Positions 1-7,077 of a stretch of DNA of 17,496 nucleotides are shown here, one piece after another; position 1 is the stretch's first letter, and every line of letters begins with the position of its first letter. This stretch comes from an uncultured Burkholderiales bacterium (lineage in GTDB: Bacteria > Pseudomonadota > Gammaproteobacteria > Burkholderiales > Burkholderiaceae): assembly GCA_946480465.1 (NCBI GenBank), contig CAMLJY010000102.1:1-17496 (forward strand). Direction: 5' to 3'. The position numbers and the translations under genes are program-made. The notes under the pieces were generated by a model that did not search any database, was not told the DNA's origin, and saw nothing but the letters and a program-made list of their open reading frames with translations.

Positions 1-160
1 CCGTCTTGCCCGAGAAGAACTCGGACAGGTGCACCCGGTCGTAGGCCGGCCGCGGCTCCTCGCACAGCACCGTGACCTCGGCGCCGGAAAGACCCGTCTC
101 GGCGAGGGTCTGCAGGAACTGGTGGCCGACCATGCCATGGCCGATGACGACGATCCTCAT
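1..160 (-). CDS. nirB: Nitrite reductase [NAD(P)H] large subunit NirB, N-terminal part (cut by window edge)
   Basis: The 53 codons visible here start at the ATG complementary to 158-160 and run off the left edge. The protein begins MRIVVIGHGMVGHQF, a Rossmann FAD-binding motif with the GxGMVGH signature. It continues with a CEEPRPAYDRVHLSEFF segment that closely matches the N-terminus of E. coli NirB (CEEPRIAYDRVHLSSYF). From family knowledge, NirB is the cytoplasmic sirohaem/[4Fe-4S] flavoprotein that reduces nitrite to ammonium with NAD(P)H, usually with NirD. Only the first FAD-binding stretch is seen, so nothing can be said about the sirohaem domain. The gene is divergent from the biosynthetic operons and probably marks the neighbouring housekeeping region (nitrate/nitrite assimilation). 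A sigma-54-like promoter lies about 200 nt upstream. Confidence 0.9.
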   Translation of the reverse strand, partial: MRIVVIGHGMVGHQFLQTLAETGLSGAEVTVLCEEPRPAYDRVHLSEFFSGKT

Positions 161-314
161 GGGGAGTGCTCTTTCTGGGGAGACGGCGGAAGGGTCCCGG
201 CGCGGCATGCGTACGGATGAAGGCGGACACTCGTCGGCCGGCCAATCAGCGCCCAAGGCGGGCGCATGCCGTGGCGGTGCCAGCCACCGGGACTGCGAAG
301 GGCCGGGCGGCCCG

Positions 315-334
315 GTCCACCCTCGTCAGTGGAC
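315..334 (-). other. Leader hairpin in the nirB 5' untranslated region
   Basis: GTCCAC and GTGGAC form a perfect 6-bp stem with an 8-nt loop, about 16-35 nt into the predicted nirB leader. A second GC-rich dyad (CCGGGC/GCCCGG) follows directly at about 303-315. Nitrate/nitrite assimilation leaders are often controlled by antitermination (NasR or NasT), so this could be an attenuator. The loop does not match the ANTAR hexaloop consensus well and no U-tract follows. Confidence 0.25.
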
Positions 335-360
335 GCCTTCGCGAAAACTGCAAGGGCTTG

Positions 361-376
361 TGCAAGAGCCGGGCCA
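361..376 (-). promoter_or_regulatory. Sigma-54 (-24/-12) promoter-like element for nirB
   Basis: Read on the minus strand this is TGGCCCGGCTCTTGCA. The sigma-54 consensus is TGGCACG-N4-TTGCA, so only one base of the consensus differs (C for A in GGCAC). The invariant GG and GC are exactly 10 nt apart. Transcription would begin near position 350, leaving a leader of about 190 nt before nirB. Sigma-54 control fits a nitrogen-assimilation gene. This is a motif match only. Confidence 0.55.
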
Positions 377-405
377 GCCCGGTTCACAGGGAATCCGGGG
401 GCCGA

Positions 406-421
406 TGCACCAAGGCGTGCA
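406..421 (-). promoter_or_regulatory. NtrC-like half-site pair upstream of the nirB promoter
   Basis: The minus strand reads TGCACGCCTTGGTGCA, two half-sites of the form TGCAC-N6-GTGCA. The classical NtrC site is TGCAC-N7-GTGCA, so this one is a base shorter. It lies about 55-70 nt upstream of the predicted sigma-54 start, closer than usual for an enhancer site. It is suggestive mainly because of the sigma-54 element beside it. Confidence 0.3.
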
Positions 422-469
422 TGCCCGGCCGGCGCGGCCGCGCGCCGCACGCCCCAATGTCGGGGTGGT

Positions 470-486
470 CGCACCGAAGCGGTGCG
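470..486 (-). terminator. Hairpin downstream of luxR-type gene, possible terminator
   Basis: CGCACCG and CGGTGCG pair perfectly (7 bp, 3-nt loop), about 36 nt beyond the stop codon of the LuxR-type gene on the minus strand. A shorter CCCC/GGGG dyad follows at about 452-465. No U-tract follows, so intrinsic termination is uncertain. The rest of 161-521 contains no gene I can support; it is the luxR-nirB spacer with the nirB regulatory elements. Confidence 0.3.
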
Positions 487-521
487 GCCAGGGCTGGCTG
501 ATGGAGGGGGGAGGGCGACGC

Positions 522-1235
522 TCAGTTGAGCAGGCCCAGCATGGCCGCGCGGACCACGGCCGATGTCTTGTTGGCGCTTTGCAGCTTGCAGACGGCGTTC
601 TTGACGTGGAAATTCACCGTGTTCTCCGACACGGCCAGGATCCCCGAGATCTCGCCGGAGGTCTTGCCATCGGCCGTCCACTTCAGGACCTCGATCTCGC
701 GCTCGGTCAGGCCTCTGCGGATGGTGTCCGCAAAGCGCGGCGACAGCCTGCGCGACATCGCCGCGTGCGCCACGCTGACCAGCCAGCGCATCCTGGGTTC
801 CTTTGCCGCCAGCTCCTGCGCCGTCAGCGGATCGGCGCCGCGCGCCAGCGTCAGCATGCCGCCCAGGCCGTTGGCGTCCAGGCTCGATTGGGCCCAGCCC
901 ACCCGCAGGCCGAAGTCCTGGGCTTCGCGCCACAGCGCCGGTGCCGAGGTGAAGACCTCGTCCGACCACACCATCGGCTTCTGGCAGCGGCGCGCGCGCA
1001 GCACGGTGGAGTCCCGGCGCAGGTAGTCCATCTCCTGGTAGCGCTGCTGCCACGCCACCGGATAGTCGTTGAACAGCAAGGTCCGGGGGTTGGACAGGGG
1101 CAGCGGCAGGCGCAGCCCGTAGGCACAGTTCTCGAAACCCAACAAGCGCGCCGCGGCCGCGATGCGCTCGAACAACTCGCGCTCGGTGGATTTGCCCTCG
1201 AGCGCGTTCAACAAGTCTTCCTGCCAGCCCTTCAT
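522..1235 (-). CDS. LuxR-family AHL-responsive transcriptional regulator
   Basis: A 237-aa cytoplasmic regulator with an N-terminal autoinducer-binding domain (about 15-160) and a C-terminal GerE/LuxR helix-turn-helix (about 173-235, LTEREIEVLKW then VSENTVNFHVKN). The four AHL-pocket residues are W62, Y66, D75 and W90. Their spacing is identical to TraR W57, Y61, D70 and W85, so acyl-homoserine lactone binding is plausible. I chose the ATG at 1233-1235 because GAAGGGA stands about 6 nt upstream; a TTG at 1268 would add 11 residues but lacks a comparable site. The gene is transcribed away from the biosynthetic operons. Two lux-box-like dyads precede those operons, which makes it their likely activator. 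No luxI-type synthase is in the window. Ligand and polarity (activator or repressor) are unknown. Confidence 0.92.
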   Translation of the reverse strand: MKGWQEDLLNALEGKSTERELFERIAAAARLLGFENCAYGLRLPLPLSNPRTLLFNDYPVAWQQRYQEMDYLRRDSTVLRARRCQKPMVWSDEVFTSAPALWREAQDFGLRVGWAQSSLDANGLGGMLTLARGADPLTAQELAAKEPRMRWLVSVAHAAMSRRLSPRFADTIRRGLTEREIEVLKWTADGKTSGEISGILAVSENTVNFHVKNAVCKLQSANKTSAVVRAAMLGLLN

Positions 1236-1330
1236 CGCGGTCCCTTCGGTTGCCCCCGCCCGCAGCAACCCGCCGCGCCGCTGTCACGGCGGCGTCACAT
1301 GGTCCTTTCCCACCTCATTTGGAGGGTAGC

Positions 1331-1336
1331 TGTCAA
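1331..1336 (-). promoter_or_regulatory. Candidate -35 hexamer upstream of the luxR-type gene
   Basis: The minus strand has a perfect TTGACA about 96 nt upstream of the LuxR start. No good TATAAT-like hexamer follows at 16-18 nt (the region reads GGTGGGAAAG). This is therefore a weak or activator-dependent promoter at best. Confidence 0.25.
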
Positions 1337-1373
1337 GCAGAAGCGACTTGATTCCTTAGGCTGATTCTGGGAC

Positions 1374-1428
1374 CGACACCCTGAGCGAATGTGTCGACCT
1401 GACAGCGTGTTACGCGCGCATTCAGGGT
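1374..1428. repeat. Overlapping inverted repeats in the divergent intergenic region
   Basis: Two dyads overlap. CGACAC (1374-1379) pairs with GTGTCG (1391-1396). ACCCTGA (1378-1384) pairs with TCAGGGT (1422-1428). They lie between the luxR-type gene and the first lux box, in less GC-rich DNA than the genes. They could be an additional regulator site. No known operator was recognised. Confidence 0.3.
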
Positions 1429-1517
1429 TATCAGCAATTGAGAGGATGGAGCCGAGGGAAGCGCCCCGATGCCCTCCGCGCCCCGGCGTGGCGCCGGTGC
1501 GCCCGCGGCAGCAGGCC

Positions 1518-1537
1518 ACCTACCAGAGATGGTAGTT
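1518..1537 (+). promoter_or_regulatory. Lux-box-like element of operon A
   Basis: The core CTACCAGAGATGGTAG (1520-1535) is a perfect 6-bp inverted repeat around GAGA. It fits the CT-N12-AG rule of LuxR-type boxes. It differs at 4 of 26 positions from the element at 8701 when the shared downstream TTG-C/T-CCCG is included. A -10-like TACAAA (1559-1564) starts 22 nt after the box ends, which would centre the box about 43 nt upstream of a start near 1571. That is the usual position for a LuxR-type activator. Confidence 0.75.
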
Positions 1538-1558
1538 GCCCCGGAGAGGGGCGAAGAA

Positions 1559-1564
1559 TACAAA
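1559..1564 (+). promoter_or_regulatory. Candidate -10 hexamer of operon A
   Basis: TACAAA matches four of six TATAAT positions. Its distance from the lux-box-like element is the same as that of TCAAAT (8742-8747) from the second box. Transcription from here would give a leader of about 220 nt before the first gene at 1791. I see no convincing small gene in that leader. Confidence 0.45.
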
Positions 1565-1790
1565 GCAAAGACAGCGGCAGGCGCAGTGGCTTGCGCACAG
1601 GCTGGCCGTGCCGCCGGTGGCGCCGAGTCCCTTCTGCCATCGATGTCTCGCGCCGCCCGTCCGGCGGGCGATTCATGGCGTCATGGCCCGATCGACGAAT
1701 CGATGGTTCCACCCGCCCGGTGCGGGCGGCGCAGTTCTGCCGGCCGCCAATGTCCCGCGACTTGAGTCCAACTCCTTGAAAGGTGGAGCG

Positions 1791-2933
1791 ATGAGTAGAG
1801 GCGAATCGAGTGTCACGCTGGTCAGGCGAGAGGACATTCCTTCGATGCGAACGGTGGTGGTCGACGGTGTCGAGCACTGGCTGGGCCACGTCAAGGACTT
1901 CACGAAGAACGCCGCGCTGGTCGACTTCCTGCCCAAGGACAACCGCATCTCCATGGCCTGGGTCCGGCTCGAGGCCGGTGAACGGCTCGACGAGCACATC
2001 CACCCGGTCGATTCGATGATCCTGATCTGCGAGGGCGGCGCGCGCACGCTGGGCGACGTGCGCGCGGCGATGAACGCCGGCGACATCCTGCTCGTGCCAC
2101 CGGGCCGCCCGCACGGCTTCATCGGCATGCCGCCCCACGGCTTCTGGGGCCTGTCGCTGCAGTTCGATTCGCGTGGGCTGTACGAGGACATCGACGACCC
2201 GTGGGCCACCTTCGCGCCCGAATCCCGCGCCCAGGGCCGGGCCGCATCGAGCATCGTCGAACAGCTGTCCCTCGAGAACGAGCGATACATCGAGCGCTTC
2301 GACAAGCACCGCCTGTTCGCGCTGGTGCGCGGGGGCCTGCTGAACAAGCCCGAGGCCAAGAGCCGCTTCCTCGACTGCTTCCAGGTCTGGTCCAACCAGT
2401 TCCAGAAGATGGTGCTGGCCCGCGCCATGACCGTGCAACATCCTGATTTCGAGGAACTGGCCTGGTGCCACCTGATCGAGGAACTCGGCCACAACCGCGA
2501 CCTCGCGAAGAACCGCCGCGACCTGCAGACCATCTTCGACCCGGTGCTCGAAGCCTCCTGCGCCTGGTTTCCGTGGAAGACCGGCCTCATCGGCGATGCC
2601 GAGAAGGTGGTGCTGATCCACCTGGTGGTCGAGGCCTCGGCGACCTGTTTCTACAAGCACGTGCACCCGGCCATGGCCGCCAGCGACGTGAAGGAGCATT
2701 TCGACGTCCACAAGGTGGCCGACGATGGGCATGTGGAGATGGGCCATGCGCTGCTGCGCAAGCTGCAGCCGGACGACGGCCGGGCGCTGTTCGACATCCA
2801 GCGCCAGGGCTGGGCGATGCTGGGCACGCTGATGGGCCGCATCGCCGACCTGGTGGTGCATCACGCCGGTGATGAAGCCGCTGCCGCGCAGCAACGGGAC
2901 AACAGCGATGCGGATGCCGCCCTGGCCGTCTGA
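1791..2933 (+). CDS. Cupin - heme-oxygenase-like diiron oxygenase (HDO) fusion
   Basis: 380 aa; the start has GGTGGAG 3 nt upstream. The N-terminal cupin (about 50-135) has H69, H71 and, in the G-x5-P-x-G-x2-H motif, H108. This is a three-His metal site, with D74 in place of the usual Glu. The C-terminal part (about 155-360) looks like an iron-containing HDO/TenA-like helical domain, with E231-x2-H234, E281 and H307-x3-D311-x2-H314. The last motif has the spacing of CADD, UndA and SznF ligands. From family knowledge, HDO enzymes oxygenate amines or carboxylates. SznF joins an HDO and a cupin, HDO first, to build an N-N bond; here the order is reversed. It is the first gene of a lux-box-preceded operon and overlaps the Rieske alpha gene. 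The domain calls are secure from motifs. The reaction and substrate are not known, and N-oxygenation or N-N formation is inference. Confidence 0.85.
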   Translation: MSRGESSVTLVRREDIPSMRTVVVDGVEHWLGHVKDFTKNAALVDFLPKDNRISMAWVRLEAGERLDEHIHPVDSMILICEGGARTLGDVRAAMNAGDILLVPPGRPHGFIGMPPHGFWGLSLQFDSRGLYEDIDDPWATFAPESRAQGRAASSIVEQLSLENERYIERFDKHRLFALVRGGLLNKPEAKSRFLDCFQVWSNQFQKMVLARAMTVQHPDFEELAWCHLIEELGHNRDLAKNRRDLQTIFDPVLEASCAWFPWKTGLIGDAEKVVLIHLVVEASATCFYKHVHPAMAASDVKEHFDVHKVADDGHVEMGHALLRKLQPDDGRALFDIQRQGWAMLGTLMGRIADLVVHHAGDEAAAAQQRDNSDADAALAV

Positions 2934-4140
2934 AGGAACGCGCCGCATTCCGCTCGCGGTCTACACGGAGCCCTCGGTCCACCAGCGCGAACTGCAACGC
3001 ATCTTCCGCGGCCGCGCCTGGCAGTACGTGGGCCTGGCCTCGGAGGTGCCCGAACCCGGCGACTTCCAGCAGGCCTGGGTGGGCGATGCGCCGGTGGTCC
3101 TGGTGCGCGACCGCGACCGCCAGCTGCGCGTCTTCGTCAACCGTTGCACCCACCGCGGGGCGCAGGTGTGCCAGGAGGCCCGCGGCAGCACCAAGGTGTT
3201 CACCTGCCCATACCACCAGTGGTCGTTCGGGCTCGACGGCAGCCTCGTGGGCATACCGTTTCGCCGCGGCATCGCGGGCAAGGGCGGCATGTCGGCCTGT
3301 TTCGATCCGGCCGAACACGCCCTGGAGCAGCTGAAGGTCGCCGAACGGCACGGCGTGGTGTTCGCGAGCCACGCGCACGACGTCGAGCCGCTCGACGAGT
3401 ACCTCGGGCCCACGATGCTGGCGTGGTTCGACCGGGTCTGCGATGGCCGGCCGCTCAAGGTGATCGGCAGCATGCAGCATCGCGTGCACGCCAACTGGAA
3501 GCTGCAGGTCGAGAACCTGAAGGATCCCTTCCACGCCGCGTTGCTGCATTCGTTCTTCGTCACCTTCGGCATCTGGCGTTCCGACCAGGAGACGGAGGTC
3601 GTGGTCGACCCGAGCGGGCGCCACAGCGTGCTGGCCTCCACCGCCACGTTCAGGCCCGCGGGCGCCGCGGCCGACGAGGATGCGGCCCCCGCCGCCGCCG
3701 GCGGCTTCCGCCTCGCCGACCCCCGGCTCATCGCGCACCAGCGCGAATACGAACACGGCACCGGCGCCATCCTGACGATCTGGCCCAACCTGATCGTGCT
3801 GCAGCAGATGAACTGCCTGGCCATGCGGCACGTGCGGCCCGATGGCCCCGATGCCTGCATCAAGAGCTGGACCTTCTTCGGCTACGGGTCCGACACGCCC
3901 GAGATGCTGGCGCGCCGCCTGGCGCAGGCGAACCTGCTCGGCCCCAGCGGCCTGGTCACCATCGACGACAACGAGGTGCTGGCCATCTCGCAGGCCGGTG
4001 CCGCCGCGTCCGCGCGACACGGCGTGGCCGTGCTCGAGGCGGGCGAGGGCACCGGCTCGGCCGACCACATGCTCACCGAATCGGCGATCCGCGGCTTCCA
4101 CCAGCACTATCGGCACGTGATGGGGGACGACCCATGCTGA
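2908..4140 (+). CDS. Rieske non-haem iron oxygenase, alpha (large) subunit
   Basis: 410 aa. The Rieske domain (about 38-140) has C80-x-H82 and C100-x2-H103 for the [2Fe-2S] cluster. The catalytic domain has ENLKDPFHAALLH with D206 bridging to the neighbouring subunit and iron ligands H209 and H214. The third ligand, an Asp, is in GPSGLVTIDDNE (D353 or D354). The layout is that of aromatic-ring-hydroxylating dioxygenase alpha subunits, and a beta subunit follows. It needs electrons from a ferredoxin; a [2Fe-2S] protein is in the same operon. I took the ATG at 2908, which overlaps the previous gene by 26 nt; an ATG at 2869 is possible. The substrate cannot be told: it could be an aromatic acid or amine, or a pathway intermediate. 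Confidence 0.9.
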   Translation: MRMPPWPSEGTRRIPLAVYTEPSVHQRELQRIFRGRAWQYVGLASEVPEPGDFQQAWVGDAPVVLVRDRDRQLRVFVNRCTHRGAQVCQEARGSTKVFTCPYHQWSFGLDGSLVGIPFRRGIAGKGGMSACFDPAEHALEQLKVAERHGVVFASHAHDVEPLDEYLGPTMLAWFDRVCDGRPLKVIGSMQHRVHANWKLQVENLKDPFHAALLHSFFVTFGIWRSDQETEVVVDPSGRHSVLASTATFRPAGAAADEDAAPAAAGGFRLADPRLIAHQREYEHGTGAILTIWPNLIVLQQMNCLAMRHVRPDGPDACIKSWTFFGYGSDTPEMLARRLAQANLLGPSGLVTIDDNEVLAISQAGAAASARHGVAVLEAGEGTGSADHMLTESAIRGFHQHYRHVMGDDPC

Positions 4141-4622
4141 TCACGTCCCGCCAGCGCGAACTCGCGGCCGACGCCGCCGAGCTTTATGCGCGTTACAACG
4201 AGGCGCTGGACGACGCCGCGATCGAACGGTGGCCCGGCTTCTTCACCGCCGACGGCCACTACCGCCTGACCACGCGCGACAACCTCGAGCGCGGCCTGCC
4301 GCTGTGCTTCGTGCTGTGCGAGGGGCAGGGCATGCTGCGCGATCGCGCCGAAGCCTTGCGCAGCGCGGTGTTCCATCGCCGCCGCGTACAGCGCCGCATG
4401 CTCAGCGGGCTGCGGCTCACGCGGGTCGATGCCGACGGCGGCGCCGAGGCCTGCGCGAGCTTCGCCGTCTACGAGAGCGTGGGCGACGCACCGAGCCGGC
4501 TGCTGGCCTGCGGCCGCAGCATCGACGTGATCGCTCGCGACGGCGACGAGTTGCGCTTTCGCAGCCGCCTGTGCGTGCTGGATGCGCGGGTGATGCCCGA
4601 CTCGCTGGTCTTTCCCCTCTGA
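4134..4622 (+). CDS. Rieske non-haem iron oxygenase, beta (small) subunit
   Basis: 162 aa, overlapping the alpha gene by 7 nt, which suggests translational coupling. It has the NTF2/SnoaL-like cone fold typical of ring-hydroxylating dioxygenase beta subunits: an early AAELYARYNEALDD helix, the WPGFFTADGHYRL turn, and a final FRSRLCVLDARVMPDSLVFPL strand region. From family knowledge, beta subunits are structural and complete an alpha3beta3 hexamer, with some effect on substrate choice. Its presence right after alpha argues for a genuine dioxygenase rather than a monomeric Rieske monooxygenase. No catalytic residues are expected. Confidence 0.88.
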   Translation: MLITSRQRELAADAAELYARYNEALDDAAIERWPGFFTADGHYRLTTRDNLERGLPLCFVLCEGQGMLRDRAEALRSAVFHRRRVQRRMLSGLRLTRVDADGGAEACASFAVYESVGDAPSRLLACGRSIDVIARDGDELRFRSRLCVLDARVMPDSLVFPL

Positions 4623-4639
4623 GCGTCCGTGCACGACGA

Positions 4640-5836
4640 ATGAATCCGATGCACCCCCTGCCGCTCGACCAGCTGCTCATCCTCGATCTCACGCGCCACC
4701 GCGCCGGCCCGGTCGCCTCGCGCCTGTTCGCCGACGGCGGCGCCCGCGTCATCAAGATCGAATCGCCGTCCGACGCGGGCGACAGCATGGGCGGCGCCCG
4801 CGAGGGCTTCGACTACCAGAACCTGCACCGCCACAAGCAGAGCCTGGCGCTGGACCTGAAGCATCCGCAGGGCCGCCGCGTCTTTCACGCGTTGGCACGC
4901 CGGGCCGACGTCGTGCTCGAAAGCTTCCGGCCCGAGGTGAAACACCGGCTCGGTGCCGACTACGAGACGCTGGCCGCCCTCAACCCGCGCATCATCTGCG
5001 GCAGCATCTCCGGCTTCGGTCAGGACGGCCCCTACGGCGGCCGGCCCGCGGTCGACCAGATCGTGCAGGGCATGTCGGGTCTGATGTCGGTCACCGGCCT
5101 GCCCGGCCAGGGGCCGGTGCGCGCCGGTGCGGCCGTCGCCGACGTCGGTGCCGGCATGGTGCTGTCCCAGGGCATCCTGATCGCCCTGTACCAGCGCGAG
5201 CGCACCGGCAAGGGCCAATGGGTGCACACCTCGCTGCTCGAATCGCTGATGTCCATCCTCGACTTCCAGGTCGCGCGCTGGCTCGCCACCGGCGAGGTGC
5301 CGGCGCAGGCGGGCAACGACCATCCCACGCTGATGCCCACCGGCGTGTTCCCCACCGCCGACGGTCAGGTCACGCTCGCGGCGGCCGAAGAGCCTCGGTT
5401 CAAGGCGCTGTGCGAGATCCTGCAGCTGCCGCAGCTGCTGGCCGATCCGCGTTACCGCAGCGTGCCGCTGCGCGGCCGGCACCGCGAGGCCCTGAGCGCC
5501 GAGATCGCCGGCAAGACCCGCCGCTTCGGGAGCGCCGAGCTGGTCGCGCAGCTCAATGCCGCGGGCATCCCCAGCGGTCCGATCCACACCATCGAACAGG
5601 CCATGAACGACCCGCAGATGCAGCACCTGCGCATGAGCGGCCAGGTCGTGCATCCGCGGCTCGGGCCGTTGTCGCTGCTGGGGCAGCCTCTGCACTTCGA
5701 AGGCTGCGGCGGCCGGCTCCCGCTGCGCGCGGCGGCCCCCGAACATGGCGAGCACACCGACCTGGTCCTGATGGAACTGCTGGGCTGCAGCCGCAGCGAG
5801 GTCGAGGCGCTGCGCGCCCAGGGAGCCGTCGCATGA
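4640..5836 (+). CDS. Class III (CaiB/BaiF family) CoA-transferase
   Basis: 398 aa, the usual length for the family. The N-terminus LLILDLTRHRAGPVASRLFADGGARVIKIE is close to the family signature. YQNLHRHKQSLALDL and GFGQDGPYGGRPAVDQIVQG follow. The catalytic aspartate is D168 in AVADVGAG, matching Asp169 of formyl-CoA transferase; a YQRERTGKGQWV motif lies just after. Members move CoA between carboxylates through an aspartyl-CoA anhydride. In this operon it could activate a carboxylic acid for, or release it from, the acyl pathway, or act on a Rieske product. The start at 4640 has a poor ribosome-binding site; an ATG at 4649 is possible. The acids used are unknown. Confidence 0.9.
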   Translation: MNPMHPLPLDQLLILDLTRHRAGPVASRLFADGGARVIKIESPSDAGDSMGGAREGFDYQNLHRHKQSLALDLKHPQGRRVFHALARRADVVLESFRPEVKHRLGADYETLAALNPRIICGSISGFGQDGPYGGRPAVDQIVQGMSGLMSVTGLPGQGPVRAGAAVADVGAGMVLSQGILIALYQRERTGKGQWVHTSLLESLMSILDFQVARWLATGEVPAQAGNDHPTLMPTGVFPTADGQVTLAAAEEPRFKALCEILQLPQLLADPRYRSVPLRGRHREALSAEIAGKTRRFGSAELVAQLNAAGIPSGPIHTIEQAMNDPQMQHLRMSGQVVHPRLGPLSLLGQPLHFEGCGGRLPLRAAAPEHGEHTDLVLMELLGCSRSEVEALRAQGAVA

Positions 5837-7077
5837 CGGCGAAGACGGCGGCGTTCCCGGTGGGGGCCAGCGGGCGGGCGCCCTCGCTCGTGCTGTGCCT
5901 GGTCCTGCTGTGGCTCGGCGGAGCCTGCCTGCGGCTGACCATCCTTGCGCCGCCACCGGTGATCTCGCTGATCCATGCCGACCTGCAGCTCTCGGAGACG
6001 CAGATCGGGCTGCTCTCGGGCATTCCGGCGGCGCTGTTCGCGTGCGCGGCGGTGCCGGGTGCGCTGTTCATCGCGCGCTTCGGTGCGCTGGCCACGCTGG
6101 TCTTCGGCATCGTCTGCACCGGACTCGGCTCGGCGCTGCGGGGCGCGGCCCCCGACGCCGCCTTCCTGTACGCCGCCACCGTGCTCACCGGCTTCGGCGT
6201 CGCGGTGATGCAGCCCGCGCTGCCTTCGCTGGTGCGGGCATGGCTGCCCGGGCACACCGCCTTCGCGACGGCCGTCTACATCAACGGCCTGCTGCTCGGC
6301 GAAGTGCTGCCGGTGGCACTGACCGTGCCGGTGGTGCTGCCGCTGGTGGGCAGCTGGCGCATGGCCTTCGTCGTGTGGGGCGTGCTGTGCGTGCTGGTGG
6401 GGCTGGTGATCCTCGCGCTCGCACCCCGGCCGGCCCCCGTGCCCGCCGGCAGCGCGCCGGCGCGGCGCTGGTGGCCCGACTGGCGCAGCCCACTGACCTG
6501 GCGCCTGGGAATCATGATGGGCTGCGTCAACGCCACCTACTTCGCCACCAACTTCTTCCTGCCGCGCTACCTGCATGCCACGGGGCATGAAGGCGTGACC
6601 GGCCCGGCGCTGATCGCGCTCAACGTCGGGCAGATTCCCGCATCCGTCCTGCTGCTGTTCTTCAGCGGCCAGCTGGTCCGGCGCATCTGGCCCTACGTCG
6701 CCAGCGCCGTGCTGTGCCTGGCGGCGCTGGGCTGCATCGTCTTCGGCCAGGGGACGACCGTGGTCGCCGGCGCGGGCCTGGTCGGCTTCGCCGCCGCCAC
6801 CGTGCTGATCCTGATGCTGGCCCTGCCGCCGCGCCTGAGCCCGCCCGACGACGTGCACCGCATGACCGCCGCGATGCTGACCATCGGCTACACCTGCGCG
6901 CTCATCGTGCCCGTGCTAAGCGGCCTGGCATGGGACCTGAGCAAGGTCTCGGCCATGGCCTTCGCGCCGATGGCGCTGTGCGCGCTCGTGCTCACCGGCT
7001 GCGCGTTCGCCACCCGCAGCCACCTTGCCGGCGCCTCGGCGCCGGCCGCCTCCCAACCCCATCGACCGGTGCCATGA
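5833..7077 (+). CDS. Major facilitator superfamily transporter, CynX/NimT-like
   Basis: 414 aa, about 12 hydrophobic helices in two halves joined by a loop near 205-220 (RPAPVPAGSAPARRWWPDW). It starts within an ATGA overlap with the CoA-transferase and has AGGGAG upstream. The LLSGIPAALFACAAVPGAL region resembles the cyanate (CynX) and nitroimidazole (NimT) permease branch of the superfamily. It is an inner-membrane carrier. In context it may export the product or take up the substrate of the oxygenases; sequence does not settle the direction. The CynX/NimT assignment is from overall feel and less sure than the MFS call. Confidence 0.85.
   Translation: MTAKTAAFPVGASGRAPSLVLCLVLLWLGGACLRLTILAPPPVISLIHADLQLSETQIGLLSGIPAALFACAAVPGALFIARFGALATLVFGIVCTGLGSALRGAAPDAAFLYAATVLTGFGVAVMQPALPSLVRAWLPGHTAFATAVYINGLLLGEVLPVALTVPVVLPLVGSWRMAFVVWGVLCVLVGLVILALAPRPAPVPAGSAPARRWWPDWRSPLTWRLGIMMGCVNATYFATNFFLPRYLHATGHEGVTGPALIALNVGQIPASVLLLFFSGQLVRRIWPYVASAVLCLAALGCIVFGQGTTVVAGAGLVGFAAATVLILMLALPPRLSPPDDVHRMTAAMLTIGYTCALIVPVLSGLAWDLSKVSAMAFAPMALCALVLTGCAFATRSHLAGASAPAASQPHRPVP

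Noticed and set aside
157..1287. Long open frames antisense to or out of frame with luxR, such as a 376-residue minus-strand frame
   Set aside because: They overlap a gene with clear family motifs and have Arg/Ala/Pro/Gly-rich, low-complexity translations typical of shadow frames in high-GC DNA.
1536..1790. An 85-residue N-terminal extension of the cupin-HDO protein from a TTG at 1536
   Set aside because: The extension is unlike any cupin start and overlaps the lux box and promoter; the ATG at 1791 has a good ribosome-binding site.
1791..2933. An actual streptozotocin-type or diazeniumdiolate cluster
   Set aside because: The domain pair recalls SznF, but no arginine-methylating enzyme, NRPS or other signature gene of those pathways is present; only analogy is claimed.
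1431..4116. Minus-strand open frames of about 500 residues under operon A
   Set aside because: No recognisable motif; they mirror the cupin-HDO and Rieske genes and have shadow-frame composition. Similar antisense frames elsewhere in the window were left out for the same reason.
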